In this document: piece by piece, positions 18,049 through 25,454 of the stretch
How positions within the stretch are numbered: position 1 is the stretch's first letter
Layout of the letters: every line of letters begins with the position of its first letter
Assembly: GCA_024742735.1 (NCBI GenBank)
Contig: JANSXV010000005.1
Coordinates: 1-64,000, forward strand
Source: Alphaproteobacteria bacterium
GTDB taxonomy: Bacteria > Pseudomonadota > Alphaproteobacteria > Caulobacterales > Maricaulaceae
DNA: 64,000 nt
Direction of reading: 5' to 3'
Notes under the pieces: generated by a model
Database searches by the model: none
What the model saw: the letters and a program-made list of their open reading frames with translations, nothing else
What the model was told of the DNA's origin: nothing
Made by a program: the position numbers and the translations under genes

Positions 18049-18648
18049 TCAGTCCAGATCGGCCAGCACGTCCCGGGCCGTGACCCGCACCGCATAGCCG
18101 CGCTGCTGACCCAGCCCGGCCTCGTGCCAGTACTTGCCGGCGATGGTTCCGTTCGGGCGAATGGCGAAGGCGATCGGATAAGGCACGCCGTGGGCGATAT
18201 GGCCAGGGTCGGGGTAGATCGGGTCACGCACATCGAATGCGTCGATCACCGCACTGTCGGTGTCGGACAACAAGGTCATGGTCAGCTCGCGCTGATCCTT
18301 CACCCGCGACAGCGTCTCCACCGGATCATAAGTCAGCACCGCGACGCCCCAGCCGGCCGACTGGAACGCCTCGACCGCCTCGTTCAGCTCGATCGTCTGG
18401 CGCAGGCAGATCGGGCACCAGTCCAGTGAGCGGTTGAAATACAGCACCAACCCCCGCGGCCCTGCGAGCTCGGCGAGCGTGCGCATATCCCCTGAGCTGT
18501 CGGGCAGCGAGAAAGCCGGTGCCGCCTGGCCGACCGCCGGTCCGAACGTTTCAGCCGCTGCGGAAGCCTGAGCGGCCGGCCCATCCTGGGCCAGAACGGG
18601 CGCCGTGCAGAACGCGAGAACGGCGGCGGCGAAAGCGGTACGGATCAT
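18049..18648 (-). CDS. exported peroxiredoxin/thioredoxin-like protein
   Basis: 199 aa from ATG 18648 (AGGAGG 5 nt upstream). A signal peptide MIRTAFAAAVLAFCTAPVLA precedes an AhpC/TSA-type fold: VGQAAPAFSLPDSSG, then SLDWCPICLRQTIEL with a CXXC pair at the active site, then GVAVLTYDP. The motif is nearer to the redoxin group than to classic peroxiredoxins (PxxxTxxC). Probably a periplasmic thiol reductase or peroxidase. Confidence 0.8.
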   Translation of the reverse strand: MIRTAFAAAVLAFCTAPVLAQDGPAAQASAAAETFGPAVGQAAPAFSLPDSSGDMRTLAELAGPRGLVLYFNRSLDWCPICLRQTIELNEAVEAFQSAGWGVAVLTYDPVETLSRVKDQRELTMTLLSDTDSAVIDAFDVRDPIYPDPGHIAHGVPYPIAFAIRPNGTIAGKYWHEAGLGQQRGYAVRVTARDVLADLD

Positions 18649-18827
18649 GATGGCCTCCTGACAAGATGGTCCAAGGCTGCCCTCCAATTAAGGCTGCGCC
18701 AAGGCCTTTGACGAAGCTGTGAGGGGGGCGTGAAAGCTCAGCGCCGGTTTTGCAGCGCGCTGGATCGGAGACGCTTTCGTGCTAGGCTTTCGCCAGTCTG
18801 GTGGGGCGTGCTCGAAAGGGAGCTCGC

Positions 18828-19325
18828 GTGGCGAACATCTTCCGCAAGCCTCGCGCCGGCGCCGGCCGCCTCGGCCTCTATCTCCTGATCTTCGCCGGAT
18901 CCGCGCTGGCGCTGAACGCGTGGATCTTCTCCGGCCCGGCGATCATGTGGTCGCGCAGCCTGGACAACCCGCCCTGGGCGCCGCCGGGCGCGGTGATCGG
19001 GATCGTGTGGATGATCCAGTTCACGCTGCTTTCGCTCAGCGCCTTCCTGGTGGACCGGCTGGGCGATCCCACGCGCAAGGATCCGGCCCGGCTGGCGGTT
19101 ACAGCGTGGTGGCTGGTCTGTCTGGCCTGGCCCGTGGCGTATTTCGGCTTCCAGTCCATCGCTGGCGGGGTCTATCTGACCATCGCCGCCCTGATCCTGG
19201 GCGTGCCCGCCCTGCTGCTGACCTGGCGCACCGCGAAGCCGGCCGCCCTGGTGCTTCTGCCGCTGCAGGCTTGGTTGATCTTCGCCCTAGTCCTGATCGT
19301 CACGGTCTGGCGGATGAACCCCTAG
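18828..19325 (+). CDS. TspO/MBR-family tryptophan-rich membrane protein
   Basis: 165 aa from GTG 18828 (GGGAG 5 nt upstream). Five hydrophobic segments; the WSRSLDNPPWAPPGAVIGIVW motif corresponds to the TspO loop and second helix (usually W....P.W.PP....G..W). TspO proteins bind porphyrins and sterols and regulate tetrapyrrole or stress responses. The sequence is divergent and the ligand is not predictable. Its stop shares CTAG with the opposing small membrane gene. Confidence 0.68.
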   Translation: MANIFRKPRAGAGRLGLYLLIFAGSALALNAWIFSGPAIMWSRSLDNPPWAPPGAVIGIVWMIQFTLLSLSAFLVDRLGDPTRKDPARLAVTAWWLVCLAWPVAYFGFQSIAGGVYLTIAALILGVPALLLTWRTAKPAALVLLPLQAWLIFALVLIVTVWRMNP

Positions 19326-19621
19326 CGCCGCATCTGGCGAAGGATCATCCCGGCGATCAGGGCGATGACGAACAGGCCTGCACCGATCTCAAGCCAGCTT
19401 GCGCCGAACAGGACCGGTTCGGCCAGCGGGCCGAGCGCCGAGAGCCAGCGCGCCACCGCAGCGGCGAAGCGGTCGCCCTGAAAGCCGGCCGCGACCGCGA
19501 TGACGACCAGCACCATGGCCACGAAACCGGCCAGCCGGATCGAAGCGGCCGGGTCGGGTCCGGACCGGTCAGGACCCCGTTCGCGGCGGTTCTGGAGAAA
19601 GCGGGAACGGCGGCGGGGCAT
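19322..19621 (-). CDS. small membrane protein, unknown
   Basis: 99 aa from ATG 19621; the frame continues upstream to 19711 in what looks like non-coding leader. A basic N-terminus (MPRRRSRFLQNRRERG) is followed by two hydrophobic helices and a basic end (RQMRR). No ribosome site is obvious and no family is recognised. It converges on the TspO-like gene. Moderately likely to be real. Confidence 0.5.
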   Translation of the reverse strand: MPRRRSRFLQNRRERGPDRSGPDPAASIRLAGFVAMVLVVIAVAAGFQGDRFAAAVARWLSALGPLAEPVLFGASWLEIGAGLFVIALIAGMILRQMRR

Positions 19622-19867
19622 GGAATCAAGGCCTTGGGCCGGAGCTGCGGGTTTGCTTGTGGGGGCGGGTGATTTCGGGCATAGTGTGCAGCGCTCGGGC
19701 GGCCTCAACAAGGCCCGGTGAAGACTTCAGAGAGCCTAATTGCGTACCAGAACGCGCCTACGCCCACTGCCTTCCCCGACTGACAGTCCGCATGCCGCCG
19801 CCGGGACGCCGACGGCGATCAGCTTCTGCGCGGGACGCCGCGTGACTTCGGGAAGGACTTGGGTCTA

Positions 19868-20080
19868 ATGGCTTCAGGCACCGTCAAATTCTTCAACAAC
19901 GACAAAGGCTTCGGCTTCATCACCCCGGATGAGGGCGGCAATGACGTGTTCGTCCACATCACCGCGGTGAAAGATTCCGGCATGGCCGATCTGACCGATG
20001 GTCAGCGCATCGCCTTCGACACCGAGCCCGATCGCCGCGGCAAGGGTCCCAAAGCGATCAATCTGCGCGCCGCCGACTAG
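19868..20080 (+). CDS. cspA: cold-shock-domain RNA chaperone
   Basis: 70 aa, a single cold-shock domain with RNP1 (KGFGFI) and RNP2 (DVFVHI). It binds single-stranded nucleic acid and melts RNA structure. A TTG three codons upstream is possible, but the ATG with GGAAGGA 10 nt before it is preferred. About 150 bp of gene-free leader precede it, as is common for csp mRNAs. A strong terminator follows. This is one of two csp genes in the window; they differ clearly in sequence. Confidence 0.93.
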   Translation: MASGTVKFFNNDKGFGFITPDEGGNDVFVHITAVKDSGMADLTDGQRIAFDTEPDRRGKGPKAINLRAAD

Positions 20081-20116
20081 GCCTTACGCGTTCGCCCTGT
20101 CACAGGGGCCGTCAAG

Positions 20117-20149
20117 ACGCCGCTCCGGGAGACCGGGGCGGCGTTTTTC
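20117..20149 (+). terminator. Rho-independent terminator of the first csp gene
   Basis: The arms ACGCCGCTCCGG (20117-20128) and CCGGGGCGGCGT (20133-20144) enclose GAGA and are followed by TTTTTCGTT. It lies 37 bp past the csp stop. Confidence 0.85.
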
Positions 20150-20167
20150 GTTCCACCCTGGGCCACA

Positions 20168-20206
20168 GGTGACATCTGTCACCGCCGGATTGTGACGCCT
20201 GTCCAT
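20168..20206. promoter_or_regulatory. tandem operator-like sites ahead of the ABC/two-component operon
   Basis: GGTGACA-TC-TGTCACC (20168-20183) is a perfect 7-bp inverted repeat. A related sequence, TGTGACGCCTGTCCAT (20191-20206), lies 23 bp further on and agrees at 10 of 16 positions. Two sites about two helical turns apart suit a dimeric NarL/DesR-type regulator. They lie 56-94 bp before the GTG of the ABC ATPase gene, between it and the csp terminator. Confidence 0.55.
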
Positions 20207-20261
20207 AACCAGCGGGCCCAGGTCCTGCGAGGTTTGCTTCATGCTGAAGGAGACCTCACAC

Positions 20262-21161
20262 GTGGCGAACACCTCCAAGATCATCTCCGCGCGCGGCCTT
20301 GCAAGGTCGTTCGGACGGACCCGGGCGCTGGACGGCTTCGACCTTGATGTCGAAGGCGCCGGCGTCCTCGCCCTGCTCGGCCCGAACGGAGCGGGCAAGA
20401 CGACCTTTGTGAACGCCGCCCTGGGCCTCGTCCGCCCCGGCGAAGGCTCGCTGGAAATCCTGGGCCGCAGGCCCGGAGATACGGCCGCGCGGTCGCGCAT
20501 CGGCGTCATGATGCAGGACGCTGAACTGCCCGACCTTCTGACCGCGCGCGAGCAGATCGCCCTGTTCGCCAGCTACTATCCCGATCCGCGCGGCGTTGAT
20601 GAGACAATCGAGCTCGCCGGCCTGACCGGCTTCGCCGACAAGCGCTACGCCCGACTGTCCGGTGGTCAGAAGCGCCGCGTCCAGTTTGCGCTGGCGCTTG
20701 TGGGCCGGCCCGATCTCATCTTCCTCGACGAACCCACGACCGGCCTCGACACCGAGGCGCGGCGCGGGCTGTGGGCCATCGTGCGCCAGGCGGCGAGCGA
20801 AGGCGCGCGGATCGTCCTGACCACCCACTATCTGGAGGAGGCCGACGCGCTCGCAGACGATGTGGCGGTCATGAAGGCCGGCCGGGTCATCGCCCGGGGG
20901 ACGGCGGCCGAGCTGCGCGAGCAGGTCGGCGGCTCCCTGATCCGCTGCCGCACGCGGCTGGACGACGCCGCCCTCGCGGCCCTGCCGGCCGTGCGCCGGG
21001 CGCGCCTGTCCGGACGCTACGCCCAGATCGCCGCCGCCGACGCCGTGGCGGCCCTGAAGGCGCTGTTCCAGGCCGATCCGGAGGTCACCGAGCTGACCGT
21101 ACGCCAGCCGACGCTGGAAGAAGCCTTCGACACGCTCACCACCGACATTGAGGAGGCCTGA
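20262..21161 (+). CDS. ABC transporter ATP-binding protein
   Basis: 299 aa from GTG 20262 (AAGGAG upstream; the ATG at 20241 lies before that site). Walker A GPNGAGKTT (about 40-48), signature LSGGQKRR, Walker B LIFLDEP and the H-loop TTHYLEEAD are intact. The layout is that of ABC-2/CcmA-type exporters (drug, lipid or peptide efflux). It is the first gene of a tight operon: permease 3 bp later, then amidohydrolase, kinase and regulator. The order resembles Bacillus yvfRSTU. Confidence 0.92.
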   Translation: MANTSKIISARGLARSFGRTRALDGFDLDVEGAGVLALLGPNGAGKTTFVNAALGLVRPGEGSLEILGRRPGDTAARSRIGVMMQDAELPDLLTAREQIALFASYYPDPRGVDETIELAGLTGFADKRYARLSGGQKRRVQFALALVGRPDLIFLDEPTTGLDTEARRGLWAIVRQAASEGARIVLTTHYLEEADALADDVAVMKAGRVIARGTAAELREQVGGSLIRCRTRLDDAALAALPAVRRARLSGRYAQIAAADAVAALKALFQADPEVTELTVRQPTLEEAFDTLTTDIEEA

Positions 21162-21164
21162 TCC

Positions 21165-21902
21165 ATGGCCCGCACCGCCAATCCTTACGCCGCCGAGATC
21201 GGGGCGGAGTGCTTAAAGCTCCTGCGCGCGCCGGAGTTCATTATCCCCTCTCTGGCCCTCCCGGTGCTGTTCTACGCCATGTTCGGGATGATCATACCAG
21301 GCTCGAACCAGAACGCGCCCTACCTGCTCGCCACTTATGGCGTATTCACAGTCATGGCGCCGGCCCTGTTCGGTTTCGGCGCCGGCGTCGCGCAGGAGCG
21401 AGAGCGCGGCTGGCTGAAACTCAAGCGCGCCGTGCCGGCCCCCGCGTTCGGCTATATCACCGCCAAGGCTGCTGCAACGCTGCTCGTGGCGGCCGCCGGC
21501 CTGGCGATGGTCTACGCCGTCGCAGGCTTCCTGGCCGGCGTGGAGCTAACGCGGACGCAATGGACCCTAATGCTGGGTGTGCATATCGTGTCCGCCCTGC
21601 CCTTCGTGTTCGCCGGCCTGACGCTGGGTTTTCTGCTAGGCGCGAATGGCGCGGTCGCCGCGGCGAACCTCCTCTTCCTCGCGCTGGCGCTTCTGGGCGG
21701 GCTGTGGATCCCGATCGTGGTCTTCCCCGACATCATGCAGCAGATCGCCTGGGCCTTCCCCAGCTTCCACCTGGCTGAGGTCGCGCTGGCCGCCAGCGGC
21801 GCCGGCGGCGACCGGCCCGTGGGCCTGCACCTCGCCGTGCTGGGCGCCATGACCGGGGGCCTCGCCCTGACCGCCACGCTCGCCTGGCTGCGCCAGCGCT
21901 AA
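21165..21902 (+). CDS. ABC-2 type transporter permease
   Basis: 245 aa with six hydrophobic segments (FIIPSLALPVLFYAMFG first, then a YLLATYGVFTVMAPALFGFG helix). The RERGWLKLKRAVP motif is typical of ABC-2 permeases of the YvfS/DrrB type. It must dimerise and pair with the adjacent ATPase. GAGGAGG lies 8 nt before the ATG. Substrate unknown. Confidence 0.9.
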   Translation: MARTANPYAAEIGAECLKLLRAPEFIIPSLALPVLFYAMFGMIIPGSNQNAPYLLATYGVFTVMAPALFGFGAGVAQERERGWLKLKRAVPAPAFGYITAKAAATLLVAAAGLAMVYAVAGFLAGVELTRTQWTLMLGVHIVSALPFVFAGLTLGFLLGANGAVAAANLLFLALALLGGLWIPIVVFPDIMQQIAWAFPSFHLAEVALAASGAGGDRPVGLHLAVLGAMTGGLALTATLAWLRQR

Positions 21903-21924
21903 GCCGCATCAAAGGACATTGCCC

Positions 21925-23712
21925 ATGGCCCGCATTCTCACTGGTCTCGCCGTCATCCTCGCCGCTCTGGGCGCGCTGATCCTCGCCCTGCCGGAGCCGG
22001 ATCGCCCCTCGGTCACCCGCTCCGGCGCGGGTCTGGCGATCACGAATGTCACCGTGTTCGACGGCGCCCGGTTTCTCGACGATCAGACGATCCTGATCAC
22101 CGGCGGCCGGATCGGCGCGGTGGGTCCCGGCCTCGACATCCCGGCTGGGGCCGAGCTCATCAACGGGGCGGGCCTGACGGCCCTGCCCGGCCTGATCGAT
22201 GCGCACACCCATACCTGGGGCGACGGACTGGAAGCCGCGCTGCGCTTCGGGGTGACCGCCCAGCTCGACATGTTCTCCTCGCCGATGATGCTGCCGCAGG
22301 CGCAGCGCAACCGGGCCGATCTGTCCGTGCACGATCAGGCCGATCTGTTCAGCTCGGGCATGCTCGCCACGGTCGAGGGCGGTCATGGAACCCAGTTCGG
22401 CGTGCCGGTGGAGACCCTGTCCGGTCCAGATCAGGCGGCGGACTGGGTCGCCGCGCGCAAAGCCGAAGGCTCCGACTACATCAAGCTGGTCTACATTCCC
22501 GGCTCGCCAAACTTGCCGAGCCTCGACCTCGCGACCGCCACCGCTGTTATTGAGGCCGCCCACGCCGAGGGCCTGATGGCCGTGGCTCATATCGCCACGC
22601 TGGACGCGGCCAGGGAGATGGTCGATGCCGGCATTGATGGCCTCGTGCACATCTTCGCCGATGAACCTGCCGACGCGGCCTTCATCACCGCCGCACGCGA
22701 GGCGGAGGTCTTCGTCATCCCGACCCTGGCGGTGATCGCCTCGGTCGCCGCGACCGGCGAAGGGGAGGCGCTGGCTGACGATCCGCGGGTGCGCGGGCGC
22801 CTGTCAGCCAGCGCCCTGCGCGGTCTTGAAGGCGGGTTCGGCATGCCGCCCAGCCCGCGCTTCCAGTATCCGTTGGCCGAGGCGAATGTCCGCGCTCTGC
22901 ACGAGGGCGGTGTGGTGATCCTGGCCGGGTCTGACGCGCCCAATCCCGGCACGGCCTATGGCGCCAGCCTGCACCATGAGCTGCAGCTCCTGACCCGCGC
23001 CGGCCTGAGCCCTGTCGAGACGCTGTTCGCTGCAACGGCCGGCGCGGCTGACGCCTTCAATCTGACGGAGCGTGGCCGCATGGAGCCCGGCGCAAGGGCC
23101 GATCTCGTGCTGATCGAAGGCGATCCGCGACGCGACATCGCCGCGACGCTCTCCATCGCCCACGTGATCCGCAATGTCCTGGTCATCGAATCCGCCGGCG
23201 AGGGACAAGCCAGCCCGCCGCCCGCCGGAGCGGCGCTTGAAACCGCCGACATCTCCGACTTCGCTGCACCGACCAACGGGTATGCCTGGGTGGACACGAC
23301 CGACGCCATGGCGGGCGGGAACTCCGAGGCGGTCTCCACGGTGACGGACGGCGTGCTGCGCACCGAGATCGCCGTGCGGACCCGCTTTCCGTTCCCGTGG
23401 GCCGGCCCAGGTTACTTCCCCGCGAGCCAGGCCGGATCGGCGCTGAATCTTTCCGATGCGCCCGTGCTTGTCCTGCGCCTGCGCGCCGCGCCGGGGACCT
23501 ACCGGGTCATGCTGTTCAATCCAGGGCTCACTGGCGCGCCGCCGACGGTCTCCACCGAGCTTGACGAAAGCTGGCGGACGGTCAGGCTTGATATGACTAA
23601 CGTGGACGGCTTCGATCCCGCCGAGTTCGCAGGTCTGGCCGTGGTCGGCGGACCTGCGCCGGGCGAAGCCTGGATCGAGATCGACCAAGCCCGCTTCGAG
23701 GCCGCACCGTGA
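21925..23712 (+). CDS. exported or membrane-tethered amidohydrolase with a C-terminal CIA30-like domain
   Basis: 595 aa from ATG 21925 (AAGGA 8 nt upstream). A hydrophobic N-terminus (MARILTGLAVILAALGALILALP) acts as signal or anchor. The amidohydrolase domain has the metal motif DAHTH (His94, His96), then VAHI, GLVHIFADEP and the late GSDAP Asp, and ends about residue 430. The remaining 165 residues form a beta-rich domain (YAWVDTTDAMAGGNSEAVST, then WRTVRLDMTNVDGFDPAEFA) like CIA30 or carbohydrate-binding folds. Its coding end overlaps the kinase start (GTGA). It is the unusual member of an otherwise yvfRSTU-like operon; the substrate, perhaps the exported compound or a peptide or lactam derived from it, is a guess. 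Confidence 0.85.
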   Translation: MARILTGLAVILAALGALILALPEPDRPSVTRSGAGLAITNVTVFDGARFLDDQTILITGGRIGAVGPGLDIPAGAELINGAGLTALPGLIDAHTHTWGDGLEAALRFGVTAQLDMFSSPMMLPQAQRNRADLSVHDQADLFSSGMLATVEGGHGTQFGVPVETLSGPDQAADWVAARKAEGSDYIKLVYIPGSPNLPSLDLATATAVIEAAHAEGLMAVAHIATLDAAREMVDAGIDGLVHIFADEPADAAFITAAREAEVFVIPTLAVIASVAATGEGEALADDPRVRGRLSASALRGLEGGFGMPPSPRFQYPLAEANVRALHEGGVVILAGSDAPNPGTAYGASLHHELQLLTRAGLSPVETLFAATAGAADAFNLTERGRMEPGARADLVLIEGDPRRDIAATLSIAHVIRNVLVIESAGEGQASPPPAGAALETADISDFAAPTNGYAWVDTTDAMAGGNSEAVSTVTDGVLRTEIAVRTRFPFPWAGPGYFPASQAGSALNLSDAPVLVLRLRAAPGTYRVMLFNPGLTGAPPTVSTELDESWRTVRLDMTNVDGFDPAEFAGLAVVGGPAPGEAWIEIDQARFEAAP

Positions 23713-24854
23713 CGAAGGAGATCAAGCTGACCGAGCCGGTCCGAAGCGCCGCGCGACCGCCGCAAGGCCCGCAATCCTCCGCCCAGGGCGGGCTGGAATC
23801 GCGCTCGGAATTCTACCTGCTCTACCTGCTGTTCTACTTCACGCCGTGGTTTTTTCAGGCGCCGGACCGGACCGAGCTGATCGCCGGGCTCGCGGCGGCG
23901 GCGGCCTTCACACCGGTCTACCTTTTCACCATGGGCAAGGGCCGCGAACGCGCGCTCGCCGGCGCCGCCATTGCGCTGGCTTTGGCGATCGGGCTGGGAC
24001 CGCTGAACGGGATGAGCGGGACCTACGCCATTTTCGCGGTGACCATGGCCGCCAGCGTGCGCCCGCCGCGCCTGGCGGTGATCGCCATCGCCGTCATCGG
24101 CCTCGTCTACTGGCCGCTTTCGCTGCTGGTTCTGCCGGTCACGTTGTTTGAAGTGGCGATCACCAGCTTCATCTCGATCATGGCCGGCGCGGCGACTCTG
24201 GCCGGCTTCAACACCGCCGAGCGGGTCAGCCTGTCCGAACGCGCCCTGCGCCTGGACGCCGAACTCGCCGCCGTGCGCGAGCGCGAGCGCATCGCGCGCG
24301 ATCTGCACGACGTGCTGGGCCACACCCTGACCACGATCGCGGTGAAGTCCGATCTGGCGAACCGGCTGATGGACAGCGATCCGGACGCGGCCCGCAAGGA
24401 GATCGCCGAGATCCGCGACGCGTCGCGCGCGAGCCTGCGTGACGTGCGCGCGGCGGTGGCCGGCATGAACGCCACGACCCTGAAGGTGGAGATCGAACGG
24501 GCCCGCAGCGCCCTTGAAAGCGCAGGCGTGACCCTGTCGGTCAAAGGCGAGGCGCCCGGGCTTGAACCCCGCGCCGATACGGCGCTGGGCCTCGCCATGC
24601 GCGAAGCCGCGACCAACATCATCCGCCACTCCGGCGCCAGGTCTGCTCGGCTGACGCTGAGCGCCGCGGACGGCTCGGCCCGCTTCACCATCGAGGATGA
24701 CGGCGGCGGTGGAGCGCCGGTGGAAGGCGAAGGCCTGACCGGCATGCGCCGCCGGCTGGAAGGTCTTGGCGGGTCCCTGAAAATCTCGGAGGGAGCTGCC
24801 GGCGTGCGCCTGATCGCCGAGGCGCCGGCGAGCACGAGGCTGGAGCGCATATGA
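23709..24854 (+). CDS. DesK-type sensor histidine kinase
   Basis: 381 aa. About five N-terminal membrane helices (37-170) with no large extracytoplasmic domain, then a HisKA_3 dimerisation domain with ERERIARDLHDVLGHTL (phospho-acceptor His200) and an HATPase domain (REAATNIIRHSGA, DDGGGG, GLTGMRRRLEGLGG). Such kinases sense membrane state or a small hydrophobic ligand within the bilayer. Translationally coupled at both ends: GTG in the GTGA overlap with the amidohydrolase, ATGA with the regulator. The N-terminal 30 residues are soluble. Confidence 0.93.
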   Translation: MTKEIKLTEPVRSAARPPQGPQSSAQGGLESRSEFYLLYLLFYFTPWFFQAPDRTELIAGLAAAAAFTPVYLFTMGKGRERALAGAAIALALAIGLGPLNGMSGTYAIFAVTMAASVRPPRLAVIAIAVIGLVYWPLSLLVLPVTLFEVAITSFISIMAGAATLAGFNTAERVSLSERALRLDAELAAVRERERIARDLHDVLGHTLTTIAVKSDLANRLMDSDPDAARKEIAEIRDASRASLRDVRAAVAGMNATTLKVEIERARSALESAGVTLSVKGEAPGLEPRADTALGLAMREAATNIIRHSGARSARLTLSAADGSARFTIEDDGGGGAPVEGEGLTGMRRRLEGLGGSLKISEGAAGVRLIAEAPASTRLERI

Positions 24855-25453
24855 TCCGGATCGTCATCGCCGAAGACCAGTCGCTGCTGCGCGGCGCTCT
24901 GTCGACCCTGCTCGGCCTGGAGCCGGACATGGAGGTGGTCGCCCAGGCCGGCGACGGGGAGGAGGCGCTGGCGCTTGTAGAAGCCCATGACCCCGACGTG
25001 CTGGTCGCCGACATCGAAATGCCGTCCATGACGGGCCTGGACGCAGCCGAAGCGCTGAAAGCGAAGGCGAGCCGCACCAAGGTCCTGATCGTTACGACAT
25101 TTGGACGGCCGGGCTATCTCCAGCGCGCCTTGCAGGCCGGGGTCCTGGGCTATGTGCTGAAGGACGCGCCGAGCGAGGATCTCGCCGACGCGGTTCGCAA
25201 GGTGGCCGCCGGCCAGCGCGCCGTGGCGGCGGAGCTGGCCGAACAGGCCTGGGCCCAGTCGGCCGGTCTGACCGGACGCGAACGCGAGATCCTGCGCCTG
25301 GTCGAGGCGGGCCGGACCAACAAGGAGATCGCCCGCGCCCTGGACCTCTCGCCGGGCACGGTGCGCAACTATCTGGCCGAGGCCGCCTCCAAGCTCGGCG
25401 CGGCGAACCGGATCGAAGCCTTCCAGATCGCCCGCAATAACGGCTGGCTCTAG
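24851..25453 (+). CDS. NarL/DesR-family response regulator
   Basis: 200 aa. A receiver domain with IAEDQ, phospho-acceptor Asp54 in LVADIEMPSMTG, and the switch region. A LuxR-type HTH begins LTGREREILRLVEAGRTNKE and continues to TVRNYLAEAASKLGA. Partner of the kinase with which it overlaps by 4 bp. The palindromes at 20168-20206 are its likeliest sites, giving positive autoregulation of the operon. Its stop is one base from the stop of the opposing gdh gene, with no terminator between. Confidence 0.95.
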   Translation: MIRIVIAEDQSLLRGALSTLLGLEPDMEVVAQAGDGEEALALVEAHDPDVLVADIEMPSMTGLDAAEALKAKASRTKVLIVTTFGRPGYLQRALQAGVLGYVLKDAPSEDLADAVRKVAAGQRAVAAELAEQAWAQSAGLTGREREILRLVEAGRTNKEIARALDLSPGTVRNYLAEAASKLGAANRIEAFQIARNNGWL

Positions 25454-25454
25454 C

